A DNA stretch of 64,000 bases from Anaerococcus sp. (GTDB lineage: Bacteria; Bacillota; Clostridia; Tissierellales; Peptoniphilaceae). This document shows positions 1 to 8,388 of this stretch, piece by piece. A model generated the notes under the pieces. That model worked only from the letters and a program-made list of their open reading frames with translations, had not been told where the DNA came from and ran no database searches. Every line of letters begins with the position of its first letter. Position 1 is the first letter of the stretch. The stretch is taken from NCBI GenBank assembly GCA_030532385.1, contig JAUNLG010000008.1:1-64000 (forward strand), read 5' to 3'. Both the position numbers and the translations under genes were made by a program.

Positions 1-147
1 TATGAGATGATTCTAGCTCTCATTTACATCTAGCTTTTACTAAATGCGTGATTTATTTTTGTTATCCTTTAAATCAAAAGAATTTAAGGTTTGGTTATTG
101 CTTATTTACTTTGCTTGGTTCATCTGTCAGCTTGTGCCGACTTCTAT
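1..147 (-). other. Untranslated leader downstream of the left-edge promoter
   Basis: No convincing gene is visible between the promoter and the window edge. Read on the minus strand, GTCGGC (141-136) pairs with GCTGAC (131-126) around a 4-base loop, right at the predicted transcript start. A weaker ATGAGA/TCTCAT pair lies near 1-23. This could be a long 5' UTR or a small RNA. The sequence alone does not decide. Confidence 0.3.
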
Positions 148-176
148 ATAATACCACCTTATTTTTATGGTGTCAA
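148..176 (-). promoter_or_regulatory. Sigma-A-type promoter reading off the left edge
   Basis: On the minus strand a perfect TTGACA (-35, plus positions 171-176) is followed by exactly 17 bases and TATTAT (-10, 148-153). The predicted start is near 141. The transcript would run toward position 1, away from msrA, so its gene lies outside the window. Confidence 0.6.
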
Positions 177-198
177 ATCTTTTTTTGTTTTTCTTTTT

Positions 199-236
199 AA
201 AAAAACATATAAGGAGTTAAAAAACTCCTTATATGT
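199..236 (-). terminator. Rho-independent terminator after msrA
   Basis: A perfect 14-bp inverted repeat (205-218 with 223-236, AAAA loop) begins just beyond the msrA stop. On the minus strand it is followed by a run of T residues (plus A-run 199-204). Confidence 0.85.
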
Positions 237-238
237 CT

Positions 239-742
239 CTAATTTTCTTGTAATTTACTTAGATCTGGTAGATCCATAAGATTTATGTGGCAGTAACCAT
301 TAGGATGCTTTTTTAGGTAATCTTGATGGTATTCTTCTGCCTTTAGATAATGTTTTAATTCTTCTATCTCTACTTGTATTTTTTGATTTTCTTCTCTTTG
401 CTTTTTTTCTAAGAAATTTCTAGCTTCTTCCAGATCTTTTTTATCTTTTGAATATATACCGCTTCTATATTGGCGGCCGATGTCATTTCCTTGTTTATTT
501 ATTGAAAATGGATCTATTATATAGTAAAAATATTCCAAAATGTCTGAAAGGCTTATTTTTTCATCATCATAAATAAGCTTTACAGTTTCTGCATGGTCAG
601 TTATTTTTAATTTTTCATAAGTTGTTTTTACGCTGTTTCCATTGGCATATCCTGCCTCAGTTTCTAAGATTCCTTTAAGTTGGTTAAAGTAGGCATCTAC
701 TCCCCAAAAACATCCACCTGCTAGATATATGGTTTTTTTCAT
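239..742 (-). CDS. msrA: Peptide-methionine (S)-S-oxide reductase MsrA
   Basis: This cytoplasmic enzyme repairs methionine-S-sulfoxide in proteins using thioredoxin. The 167-aa protein has the family hallmark GGCFWG at residues 9-14, with catalytic Cys11. Its length is normal for a single-domain MsrA. A second cysteine near the C-terminus (Cys151, in GYCHINL) is a plausible resolving residue. The ATG overlaps the stop of the upstream exporter gene in an ATGA arrangement, so translation is probably coupled. It is the last gene of the operon and is followed by a strong terminator. No MsrB domain is fused or adjacent. Confidence 0.93.
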   Translation of the reverse strand: MKKTIYLAGGCFWGVDAYFNQLKGILETEAGYANGNSVKTTYEKLKITDHAETVKLIYDDEKISLSDILEYFYYIIDPFSINKQGNDIGRQYRSGIYSKDKKDLEEARNFLEKKQREENQKIQVEIEELKHYLKAEEYHQDYLKKHPNGYCHINLMDLPDLSKLQEN

Positions 743-1206
743 TTTTTTATCCTCAAGTAATTTGTTCTTTTTGTCTTTCTAATCCTAAAGTGTTTTAAAT
801 TTGATGAGAAAGATGATGATAGTAGTATACCAAAGGCAATTGCTCCTGCTATAGCCATAGTTTTAAATAATGATAGGAGAACGGCCTGAGACTGGTTATT
901 TATAAAAAATTTCATTGTATCATATATGGCTTGACCTGGGCATAGGTTTATTACTCCTGGCACTATGAAAATTAGGGCTGGATGCTTAAATATTTTAGCA
1001 CAAAATTCTGATATCAAGGCTATTACAAAAGCTGATAGGAAGGTTGCCATGTATACTGATTTTGTTTTATTTATAATAAGTCTATAGATTAGCCAGCCTA
1101 CTCCTGCGTTTAAGGATGAGATTACCAGGGCTTTTTTGGGAACCTGAAATACTAGGGCAAAGCCAAGGGCTGAAATGCTTGATACTATAAATTGGTATAA
1201 ATACAT
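739..1206 (-). CDS. Threonine/serine exporter family, small subunit (ThrE_2/DUF3815, YjjB-like)
   Basis: This is a 155-aa, almost entirely hydrophobic protein with about four membrane segments and a basic C-terminal tail rich in Lys and Arg. It matches the C-terminal half of ThrE-type exporters, the half found alone as YjjB/DUF3815. It lies 9 bases downstream of the gene for the other half (ThrE_1), so the two probably assemble as one exporter. In related bacteria such pairs export small amino acids or dicarboxylates. The substrate here is not visible in the sequence. The stop overlaps the msrA start. Confidence 0.8.
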   Translation of the reverse strand: MYLYQFIVSSISALGFALVFQVPKKALVISSLNAGVGWLIYRLIINKTKSVYMATFLSAFVIALISEFCAKIFKHPALIFIVPGVINLCPGQAIYDTMKFFINNQSQAVLLSLFKTMAIAGAIAFGILLSSSFSSNLKHFRIRKTKRTNYLRIKK

Positions 1207-1215
1207 ATTCCCTCC

Positions 1216-2013
1216 TTATCCTAGATAGGTTGCAATAGTAATCGGTAGTGCAACTCCTAGTGCTAGGGCTGTTGATATCAAAAATGCTGTTGTAGCCCCT
1301 GTTAGTCCACTTGTTACATCTCCACTCATAAGATCTCTCATTGAATTTGTCAGGGTTATTCCTGGCAAAAAGGCCATCATAGATGCCACCACTACCTTGT
1401 TTACTTCAACGCCAGTAAAAAAGTAGCCAAAGGTCATGGTTATTAGGCTTACTACTATACCTGCTATAAAGTTTATTAGGAAAAAACCAAATTTTGCCTT
1501 TTCAAACAAGTGGCTTATTGCATAAGATATTAGGCCAACAAAAAATGATAGGACCATATCTTCTAGCCTCCCTCTTAGTAATAACAAGAAGGCCCCTGCA
1601 GATAAGCTTGATCCTAGGCACTGCCATCTTGGTGAATAGCCGGGATCATTTTTTATAGCCCTAAGTTCAACCAAGGCCTCATCAAGATTAAAGTCTCCTG
1701 CCACAAATCTTCTTGAGAAAGAATTTACCTTATCTATATAATAAAGGTTATTACGCCTTGCCTTTACCCTTCTAACATTTGTGTGAATTTTCCCATTAAG
1801 GGAGAAGGATAAGACTATGACATTGGAAGTAGAGTAGACATCCACATCCCTTATATTTTCCTTACTTTTTATGATTCTTTCTATAGTATCTTCAACCCTA
1901 TAAATCTCAGCCCCATTTTGAAGCATAATGGCCCCTGCATTTGAGGCTACTTCTGATAGTACGGCTGCCTGGTCCATATTTTCTATTATTTCTTTATCCA
2001 TCCAATCACCCAT
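1216..2013 (-). CDS. Threonine/serine exporter family, large subunit (ThrE_1/DUF1212, YjjP-like)
   Basis: The 265-aa protein has a soluble N-terminal domain of about 120 residues, including the family-like VYSTSNVIVLSF strand and a basic RRVKARRN stretch. About five membrane helices follow. This is the DUF1212 half of a ThrE exporter, paired with the YjjB-like gene immediately downstream. The start is ambiguous. ATG at 2013 overlaps the preceding stop but has a weak ribosome site. ATG at 2001 (residue 5) has GGGTGA at suitable spacing. Confidence 0.8.
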   Translation of the reverse strand: MGDWMDKEIIENMDQAAVLSEVASNAGAIMLQNGAEIYRVEDTIERIIKSKENIRDVDVYSTSNVIVLSFSLNGKIHTNVRRVKARRNNLYYIDKVNSFSRRFVAGDFNLDEALVELRAIKNDPGYSPRWQCLGSSLSAGAFLLLLRGRLEDMVLSFFVGLISYAISHLFEKAKFGFFLINFIAGIVVSLITMTFGYFFTGVEVNKVVVASMMAFLPGITLTNSMRDLMSGDVTSGLTGATTAFLISTALALGVALPITIATYLG

Positions 2014-2773
2014 AATTTTTCTTATATTTATTTATATTTTCTTCGCTTAAAAACTCATAAGCTTCATTGACCTTTTGAAATTTTTCTTTTGCACCAGCTT
2101 CTTTGTTTAAGTCAGGATGGTATTTTTTGGCTAATTTCCTATAATTTAGTTTGACTTGATAAATATCAGTATCATAGGAAAGACCTAGGGTTTGACAAGC
2201 ACTTTCATACTTTTCTCTAAAGCCTACATCCCTTGGCCTACCATCAAAAGACGAGTTAGTGTAAGAATTTTGCCAAGAAGAATTGTTAAAATTTGCTTCA
2301 TTAAAGTTTGAGAAGAATTCTTCAAACCTCTTATTCATCTCCTCTTGCCTTGCCCTAGCCTCTGCTTGAGCCTTTCTTATTCTTTCTTGTTCTCTTTCAT
2401 ACTTATATTTATCTGAGTAATCAGAAAGAGAATCAAAGCCTACTTTCTCACCTGTAATCAAAGACTCTCCCCTATCATAAAGCCACTCCGTTAGGGTGTA
2501 GTTGGCATACCTTAATAGGGATATAAACTTTGGTCCAAGAATTGGTATTATCAAAATTATAAAGATTATATACCACCAATAGTATGGGATTGCCAAGGCT
2601 ATGACTGGAAGGAAGAAAAAGGTTGAACATCCAAAAATGAAGATTAAAAATAAAATTCTCCTAATTCCTTCAAAGGTCATAACTATGACATTCATCAAAT
2701 TTATTAATAAATTAAAAATGCTGCCTAAGCCTGTGGCTAGCATATGTAAGATTTTTCCAAAAAATTTTGTCAT
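2006..2773 (-). CDS. Membrane-anchored J-domain protein
   Basis: The 255-aa protein has two or three hydrophobic segments within about the first 85 residues. A charged, Glu/Arg-rich linker follows, and a J-domain lies at the extreme C-terminus (about 195-255) with the HPD motif at residues 219-221. J-domains stimulate the ATPase of DnaK. The anchor suggests that DnaK is recruited to the membrane, but the client is unknown. The Gly/Phe and zinc regions of true DnaJ are absent. AAGGAG precedes the ATG, and a TATAAT (plus 2796-2801, minus strand) suggests a promoter just upstream. The gene heads the exporter-msrA operon. Confidence 0.8.
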   Translation of the reverse strand: MTKFFGKILHMLATGLGSIFNLLINLMNVIVMTFEGIRRILFLIFIFGCSTFFFLPVIALAIPYYWWYIIFIILIIPILGPKFISLLRYANYTLTEWLYDRGESLITGEKVGFDSLSDYSDKYKYEREQERIRKAQAEARARQEEMNKRFEEFFSNFNEANFNNSSWQNSYTNSSFDGRPRDVGFREKYESACQTLGLSYDTDIYQVKLNYRKLAKKYHPDLNKEAGAKEKFQKVNEAYEFLSEENINKYKKNYG

Positions 2774-2837
2774 ATTTACTCCTTATACACTAAGGATTAT
2801 ACACGAGAAGCTAATAAATTCATAAGATTTGTAAATA

Positions 2838-2864
2838 AAAAACGAGTGATCTAAGATCACCCGC
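2838..2864 (-). terminator. Terminator after the ABC exporter gene
   Basis: On the minus strand CGGGTGATC pairs with GATCACTCG around a TTA loop (plus 2843-2863) and is followed by TTTTTT. It starts 7 bases past the stop codon. Confidence 0.8.
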
Positions 2865-2870
2865 TTTGGC

Positions 2871-4646
2871 TTAACCGAATAGGTCTTTGTTATTTGAATT
2901 GTAGAGCTTGTAATATACGCCCTTTTTATCTAATAAGCTCTTATGGTCTCCTCTTTCTACTATTCCATCATAGGTTAGGACTAAAATTTCATCCGCATTT
3001 ATTATGGTTGATAGCCTATGAGCGATTGTTAGGGTAGTTCTTCCCTTACTTAATTTTTCTAGGGAAGCTTGAACTATAGCCTCGGACTTATTATCAAGGG
3101 CTGAAGTTGCTTCATCTAAGATTAGGATAGGTGGATTTTTGAGAAATACTCTTGCTATAGAAATTCTTTGTTTTTGTCCACCAGATAACTTAACTCCTCT
3201 TTCCCCTATATAGGTATCAAAACCAAATGGCAAGTCTTTAATAAATTCAAGGGCTCCAGCAAGTTCAGCAGCCTTTCTTATCTCTTGATCACTTGCATCT
3301 TCCTTACCATATTTGATATTATCCTTAACACTTCCAGAAAATAGGTAGACGTCTTGTTGGACTATACCTATATTATCTCTTAAAGAATCAATTGTTAAGT
3401 CTCTTATATCTACCCCATCAATTTTTATGGACCCATCTAAGACATCATAGAACCTTGGTATAAGTTTGCTAATTGTAGTCTTTCCTGCTCCAGATGGACC
3501 TACAAGGGCGATATTTTCTCCAACATCTATCGAGAAACTCATATTTTCTAAGACATATGACTCATCTTCATTAGTGTTAGGATACTTAAAGTAGACATTT
3601 TCAAAATCTATCTTTCCAGCTACATTTGAAAGTTCCTTTGAATCCTTCCTATCAAAGATTGTATTATCAAGGTCCATTATTTGGACAAATCTTTCTATAC
3701 CAGTAGTTCCTCTCTCATAGGTGTCTGTAAAATTGATTAGCCTTTCTATAGTTGCCACAAGCATATTTAAATACATGGTAAAGGCTATAAGGTCGCCTGC
3801 ACTTATGCTACCCTTTATAACAAAATAGCCACCGAATAAGATCAAAAGTGCATACATTAGTCCAGAAAATGCATCTTTGACCCCAAAATAAGTTGCCATA
3901 GAAAAGTATTGGACTCTCTTGATATCGGCAAACTTATTATTTTCCTTAGCAAACTTTCTCTTTTCAGTATCCTCATTGGCAAAAGATTTTACTACTGAAA
4001 TTCCTAGTAAGGTATCTTCTATACCTGAGTTTATAGCACCTATTTGCTTTCTTGTATCCATGGTCGCTTTTCTAAATTTCTTCCTAGATTTTCTAGAAAA
4101 AATATACATCAAAGGGATAAGAACATAAATTATTAAGGAAAGTTTCCAATTTATAGTAAGAAGGACCACAAAAGAGATAATAAGCTTGATAGCTCCAACC
4201 AAAAACTCTTCTGGAACATGGTGGGAGAATTCAGTTATCTCATTAAGGTCTGTAGTCATTCTAGTCATCAATTGACCAATCTTTGTTTCATTAAAAAATT
4301 CTGTATCCATGGTCAAAAGATGGTTAAAAACATCCCCTCTTATATCTTTTTCTATCTCAGCGCCCATGATATGGCCGTAAGATTGCATGATAAATCTAGC
4401 TATTACTTCTATAAACTTTGTAACAACATAGACTATGGCAACCTTAAATACCCTAGGTAAGTCTAGTAAACCTAGTTGAGCCCAGTCTGTAAGGTAAGAA
4501 AGTAGCATTGGTAAAACTAACTGACTTATAGTAGTTAGGGCTGCAAAAAATAAATCTAAAATAAGGATTTTTTTGTAGGGTTTATAATAGGGAATAAATC
4601 TTTTCATCAGATAATTATTTGTATATTCTCTTTTATTTTTTTCCAT
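2871..4646 (-). CDS. ABC exporter half-transporter (fused membrane and ATPase domains)
   Basis: The 591-aa protein has the MdlB/MsbA-type layout. An N-terminal six-helix export domain spans about residues 15-320. A nucleotide-binding domain follows, with Walker A GPSGAGKTT (near 385), signature LSGGQKQRIS (near 488) and Walker B ILILDEATSALD. It would form a homodimer, or pair with a partner not present here, since the adjacent genes are unrelated. The substrate (drug, lipid or peptide) cannot be deduced from sequence. It is a single-gene unit with its own terminator and is divergent from nfnA. Confidence 0.88.
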   Translation of the reverse strand: MEKNKREYTNNYLMKRFIPYYKPYKKILILDLFFAALTTISQLVLPMLLSYLTDWAQLGLLDLPRVFKVAIVYVVTKFIEVIARFIMQSYGHIMGAEIEKDIRGDVFNHLLTMDTEFFNETKIGQLMTRMTTDLNEITEFSHHVPEEFLVGAIKLIISFVVLLTINWKLSLIIYVLIPLMYIFSRKSRKKFRKATMDTRKQIGAINSGIEDTLLGISVVKSFANEDTEKRKFAKENNKFADIKRVQYFSMATYFGVKDAFSGLMYALLILFGGYFVIKGSISAGDLIAFTMYLNMLVATIERLINFTDTYERGTTGIERFVQIMDLDNTIFDRKDSKELSNVAGKIDFENVYFKYPNTNEDESYVLENMSFSIDVGENIALVGPSGAGKTTISKLIPRFYDVLDGSIKIDGVDIRDLTIDSLRDNIGIVQQDVYLFSGSVKDNIKYGKEDASDQEIRKAAELAGALEFIKDLPFGFDTYIGERGVKLSGGQKQRISIARVFLKNPPILILDEATSALDNKSEAIVQASLEKLSKGRTTLTIAHRLSTIINADEILVLTYDGIVERGDHKSLLDKKGVYYKLYNSNNKDLFG

Positions 4647-4718
4647 AAATCCTCCCTTCTTTTCTTTATAAGGACTACTTTACTAGAAGTTTTCTTATTT
4701 TCACCTAAATATAAAGAA

Positions 4719-4747
4719 TTGTAAATTTATTAAATTCTTGATAGTAT
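4719..4747 (+). promoter_or_regulatory. Probable promoter of nfnAB
   Basis: TTGTAA (4719-4724) and TAGTAT (4742-4747) are separated by 17 bases. AGGAGG (4754-4759) and the nfnA ATG follow at once. Confidence 0.45.
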
Positions 4748-4765
4748 AGATGTAGGAGGTATTTT

Positions 4766-5608
4766 ATGGCAAGAATAATAGAAAAAACAAATTTGAATGA
4801 CAACACCATAAAGTTTGTCGTAAGGTCTCCAGAGATAGCTAGAAAAGCTTTACCTGGACAATTTATTATCCTAAGATTAGATGAAAGGGGCGAAAGGGTT
4901 CCCTTTACCATCTCAGATACAGATGATGAGAATGTGACTATAATAGTTCAAGTTGTAGGTGGTACTACAATGAGGATGAATGAGCTTAAGGCTGGCGATG
5001 GCTTCCTTGACTTTGTAGGTCCTTTGGGAGTACCAACTGAACTTGATGATCTAAAGGGCAAGAATGTATGTGTAGTAGGTGGAGGACTTGGTACTGCAAT
5101 AGCCTATCCTCAGGCAAAATACTTACATGAAATTGGAGCTAATGTAGATGTAATTATGGGCTTTAAAAATAAGGACTTGATAATCCTTCATGATGAACTT
5201 AAGGCTTGCTCTGATAACCTTTACATAACTACTGATGACGGATCTTTTGGCAAACAAGGTTTTGTAACCCAAGTTCTTGAAGAAAATATAAAGGCTGGTA
5301 AAACCTATGACCATGTCTTGACTATAGGTCCTGTTATAATGATGAAAAATGTAGTCAAGGTGACAAAACCACATAATATTCCCACAACTGTCAGCATGAA
5401 CTCCATCATGGTTGATGGAACAGGCATGTGTGGGTGCTGTAGGCTAACAGTAGGAGGCAAGATGAAATTTGCCTGTGTTGATGGGCCTGACTTTGATGGC
5501 TTCTTAGTTGACTTTGATGAGGCAATGAATAGGGGAAGAAATTACTTAGAAGAAGAAAGAGATCATATTTGCAGACTAACAGGGGAGGTAAGAAATGGCA
5601 AAATTTAA
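4766..5608 (+). CDS. nfnA: NfnA: ferredoxin-NADP+ reductase-like subunit (FAD, [2Fe-2S])
   Basis: This is the small subunit of NADH-dependent reduced ferredoxin:NADP+ oxidoreductase, which couples NADH and ferredoxin to NADP+ by flavin-based bifurcation. The 280-aa protein has an N-terminal FAD-binding barrel, a central NAD-binding fold (VVGGGLGTAIAYP) and a C-terminal [2Fe-2S] site with Cys222, Cys224/225 and Cys237. The same fold occurs in PyrK and SudB. The NfnB-like partner that overlaps its 3' end by 14 bases decides for Nfn rather than dihydroorotate dehydrogenase. Cytoplasmic; co-transcribed with nfnB. Confidence 0.85.
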   Translation: MARIIEKTNLNDNTIKFVVRSPEIARKALPGQFIILRLDERGERVPFTISDTDDENVTIIVQVVGGTTMRMNELKAGDGFLDFVGPLGVPTELDDLKGKNVCVVGGGLGTAIAYPQAKYLHEIGANVDVIMGFKNKDLIILHDELKACSDNLYITTDDGSFGKQGFVTQVLEENIKAGKTYDHVLTIGPVIMMKNVVKVTKPHNIPTTVSMNSIMVDGTGMCGCCRLTVGGKMKFACVDGPDFDGFLVDFDEAMNRGRNYLEEERDHICRLTGEVRNGKI

Positions 5609-6980
5609 TATGGCAAAAACAAAAGTTCCAATGCCAGAACAAGATCCCAACGAACGTAACAAGAATTTTAAAGAAGTAAGTTTAGGTTATGACTTAGAAA
5701 TGGCTAAAGAAGAAGCCAGCAGGTGTATCCAATGTAAGAATAAGCCATGTGTATCAGGCTGTCCTGTTAGTGTAAAAATCCCTGAATTTATAAAACTTAT
5801 CCTTGAAGATGATCTAGATGGAGCTTATGATAAAATTGTAGAAACCAATAACCTTCCTGCCATCTGTGGTAGGGTGTGTCCACAAGAGAACCAATGTGAA
5901 GGAAGATGTACTAGGGGAATCAAGGATGAACCTGTAGGCATAGGTAGGCTTGAAAGATTTGTAGCTGATTATAGACATAACAAAAACTACCATAAGCCAG
6001 TTGAAGTTGAAAGCAAGGGCAAAAAAGTTGCTGTAGTAGGAGCTGGACCTTCAGGACTTTCAGCAGCAGCAGACTTAGCTAAACTTGGCTATAAGGTAAC
6101 CTTATTTGATGCCTTCCATACAGCAGGAGGAGTCTTGATGTATGGAATACCTGAATTTAGGTTGCCAAAGACCCTAGTTCAAAAGGAACTTAAAAATGTA
6201 ATAGGCCTTGGGGTAAAGCTAAAAACTAATACTATAGTGGGAAGAACCTTATCCTTAGAAGAGTTATTTGAACAAGGATATGAGGCTATCTACCTATCAA
6301 CTGGAGCAGGGCTTCCAAAGTTTTTAAATATTCCTGGAGAAAACCTAAATGGGGTATATTCTGCCAATGAATTTTTGACAAGAATGAACTTGATGAAAGC
6401 CTACAAATTCCCAGAATATGATACTCCAGTCCATGTTGGCAAAAAGGTATGTGTAGTCGGCGGAGGCAATGTTGCTATGGATGCAGCAAGAAGTGCCAAA
6501 AGACTAGGTTCTGATGTTACAGTTGTATACAGGAGGGGTTTTGATGAAATGCCTGCAAGGGTTGAAGAAAGTCACCATGCCAAGGAAGAAGGAATAAACT
6601 TCCTAAACCTTCATAATCCAGTAGAAATCATTGGGGAAAATGGTTGGGTTAAGGCTGTAAAGGTTGAGAAAATGCAATTAGGTGAAGCTGATAAATCTGG
6701 TAGAAGAAGACCAATTCCTACGGGAGAATACGACCTAGTAGATTTTGACTCAGTCATTATTGCCATAGGCCAATCACCAAACCCACTTATAAAACAAACT
6801 AACAAGGATATAAATACTGAGTCTTGGGGTGGGATTATAATAGATGATACAACCATGACTAGTAAAGAAGCAGTATTTGCGGGAGGAGATGCAGTAAGTG
6901 GAGCAGCTACAGTAATACTAGCCATGGGTGCTGGTAAAAAAGCTGCTGAAAATATTGATAAATATTTAGAAGGAAAGTAA
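5595..6980 (+). CDS. nfnB: NfnB: glutamate synthase small subunit-like bifurcating flavoprotein
   Basis: The 461-aa large Nfn subunit begins with a cysteine-rich domain holding two [4Fe-4S] sites (CIQCKNKPCVSGCP, then CGRVCPQENQCEGRC). It continues with an FAD fold (VVGAGPSGLSAA) and a nested NADP(H) fold (VVGGGNVAMDAARSA). The same architecture serves GltD. No gltB large subunit is nearby, and the overlapping nfnA makes Nfn the better call. In a fermenter it supplies NADPH from NADH plus reduced ferredoxin. Databases often label it homotetrameric glutamate synthase GltA. Confidence 0.87.
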   Translation: MAKFNMAKTKVPMPEQDPNERNKNFKEVSLGYDLEMAKEEASRCIQCKNKPCVSGCPVSVKIPEFIKLILEDDLDGAYDKIVETNNLPAICGRVCPQENQCEGRCTRGIKDEPVGIGRLERFVADYRHNKNYHKPVEVESKGKKVAVVGAGPSGLSAAADLAKLGYKVTLFDAFHTAGGVLMYGIPEFRLPKTLVQKELKNVIGLGVKLKTNTIVGRTLSLEELFEQGYEAIYLSTGAGLPKFLNIPGENLNGVYSANEFLTRMNLMKAYKFPEYDTPVHVGKKVCVVGGGNVAMDAARSAKRLGSDVTVVYRRGFDEMPARVEESHHAKEEGINFLNLHNPVEIIGENGWVKAVKVEKMQLGEADKSGRRRPIPTGEYDLVDFDSVIIAIGQSPNPLIKQTNKDINTESWGGIIIDDTTMTSKEAVFAGGDAVSGAATVILAMGAGKKAAENIDKYLEGK

Positions 6981-7009
6981 AGATAGGATAAAAGATTCTA
7001 AAAAATTTA

Positions 7010-7052
7010 AGTATCAACCCAAATCCATAATGGACAGGGTTGGTACTTTTTT
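7010..7052 (+). terminator. Terminator of nfnAB
   Basis: AGTATCAACCC (7010-7020) pairs with GGGTTGGTACT (7037-7047), with one G-T pair, followed by a T7 run. Confidence 0.8.
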
Positions 7053-7361
7053 TATCTATCTATAAGCTTTATTCCTAGGATAATTTTAGTTAAGGTAATT
7101 TGATGTGGGCTAAAAATTAAGTACTTTGTGATTCGTAGATTAATCAAATATTTTTATTAAGTCTTACTCTAAGAATATAGATAAAAAGATAAGATTAATC
7201 CTAACCATATATTATTCCTTTCAATTTTTTTAACATACCCTTACCTTTACTCTCCTTTCTTAAAGAAGTTAAAAAAATTGACTGATTGTTGATAAATCTC
7301 TTTTTATCTTAAATCTAGTCTATTAGGGTAAATTTTCTAATAATAATCTTCTTATAACAAA
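7053..7361. other. AT-rich intergenic region without a recognised gene
   Basis: No conserved gene or RNA is visible here. On the minus strand AAAGGA precedes an ATG near 7206 that opens only a 14-codon hydrophobic reading frame. A second 11-codon frame starts at 7236. Both are too short to call, and neither has a clear promoter. Confidence 0.3.
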
Positions 7362-7400
7362 AACCTTCTGATTAGTTTTTCTTTAGCTAATCAGAAGGTT
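7362..7400 (-). terminator. Hairpin after the cold-shock gene
   Basis: A perfect 14-bp inverted repeat (7362-7375 with 7387-7400) has an 11-base loop. On the minus strand only a short T-run follows, so it may be a weak terminator or a 3'-stabilising hairpin for the valS-methyltransferase-csp mRNA. Confidence 0.6.
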
Positions 7401-7442
7401 AGATTGATAGAATATTCTAAAATCTTTCTTAAAATTTAAATC

Positions 7443-7658
7443 TTATAAATTTTGATCTTCAATTACTTGAACTTCTCTTGCAATAGGCCCTCTTGGCCCT
7501 TGTGTTTTTATAAATTCTACCCTTTGACCTTTAAGGAGGGTCTTGTAAGACTTATCTGATATTATATCTGAATAGTGGACAAATATGTCCCCTCCATCCC
7601 AAGTTATAAAACCATATCCCTTTTCATTGTCAAAGGTCTTTACCTCTCCCCTAGTCAT
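7443..7658 (-). CDS. Cold-shock domain protein
   Basis: This is a 71-aa single cold-shock domain. The RNP1-like KGYGFI and RNP2-like IFVHYSDI motifs identify a nucleic-acid-binding OB fold that melts mRNA structure. I place the start at the ATG at 7658 because AAGGAG lies 4 bases upstream and the protein then begins MTRGEVKTFD, as the family does. A longer frame (to 7679) would add seven residues without homology. The start overlaps the end of the methyltransferase gene by 8 bases. Confidence 0.85.
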   Translation of the reverse strand: MTRGEVKTFDNEKGYGFITWDGGDIFVHYSDIISDKSYKTLLKGQRVEFIKTQGPRGPIAREVQVIEDQNL

Positions 7659-8388
7659 CTTTCTCCTTAAAACATGCAAATAAGATTCGCATTGTATCTT
7701 CTTTTACATCTGAAAAATCATCTTCATCATAGGTTTCAATTCTTTTAAAGCCTGCCTCTTTTAGGATTTTTTTGATGGTGTCTACCCTATAGAGCCTTTC
7801 TTGTTGGAATTCTCTAACTCTCCTATACCTTCCATCATCTTCTTTGATAAAAAAATCAAGGTGCATATCACATAGATCATCTTCAAAGTAATTATCCCAG
7901 GTATAAAAAATATCTTCATACTCATAAATATATGAATTTGAACCAAATATCTCCCTAATTTTATACTCTGAATTTATATCAAAGACTAAAAGTGAATTAT
8001 CCTTTAGGTTTTTATAGGAATTTTTAAATAATTTTCTTAACTCATCTTCATCTGTCACGTAATTTATTGAATCAAGGAGTATTACCAAAAGATCATAGAA
8101 ATTTTCCTTTTCATAATCTACCATATCATAATAGATAAGGTTGACATTATCAGGATCATATTTTTGAGCAAAAACTTCTAGCATATCCCTTGATATATCT
8201 AAGGCATCTATCTGGTCAAAGTCTTTGAAAAAATGCCTAGTTAGCATGCCAGAGCCACAAGCAAGTTCCAGCATAGCTTTATTATCAATATTATATTTTT
8301 GGGCAAGGGTCTTTATATTGCTAGCATATTTTTCATAGTCTAGGTCAAATGATAATTTATCATAAATGTAGGCAAAATCTTCATACAT
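7651..8388 (-). CDS. Class I SAM-dependent methyltransferase
   Basis: The 245-aa protein has a Rossmann-type methyltransferase motif I (LELACGSGMLTRHF, near residue 43), an acidic post-I strand (IDALDIS) and a motif-IV-like LLVILLDSINY. The central lid is rich in acidic and aromatic residues. Such proteins often sit beside tRNA synthetase genes, but the methyl acceptor cannot be deduced. The ATG touches the valS stop (position 8388 is shared), so it depends on the valS T-box transcript. Confidence 0.75.
   Translation of the reverse strand: MYEDFAYIYDKLSFDLDYEKYASNIKTLAQKYNIDNKAMLELACGSGMLTRHFFKDFDQIDALDISRDMLEVFAQKYDPDNVNLIYYDMVDYEKENFYDLLVILLDSINYVTDEDELRKLFKNSYKNLKDNSLLVFDINSEYKIREIFGSNSYIYEYEDIFYTWDNYFEDDLCDMHLDFFIKEDDGRYRRVREFQQERLYRVDTIKKILKEAGFKRIETYDEDDFSDVKEDTMRILFACFKEKDD

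Noticed and set aside
1-12. Shared 12-base word TATGAGATGATT at the left edge and on the minus strand near 59140
   Set aside because: Matches of this length between two places are expected many times by chance in 64 kb of AT-rich sequence. The flanks do not align, so it is not evidence for a mobile element.
91-279. Plus-strand 62-codon frame across the left intergenic region
   Set aside because: No ribosome site, runs through the msrA terminator into antisense msrA, and has low-complexity composition.
4218-4460. Plus-strand frames of 60-127 codons opposite the ABC exporter, valS, secA and others
   Set aside because: They are shadows of long conserved genes, lack ribosome sites and match no family.
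5595-6980. Glutamate synthase small subunit (gltD) as the primary call
   Set aside because: No large subunit is present and the overlapping NfnA-type gene fits a bifurcating transhydrogenase better.
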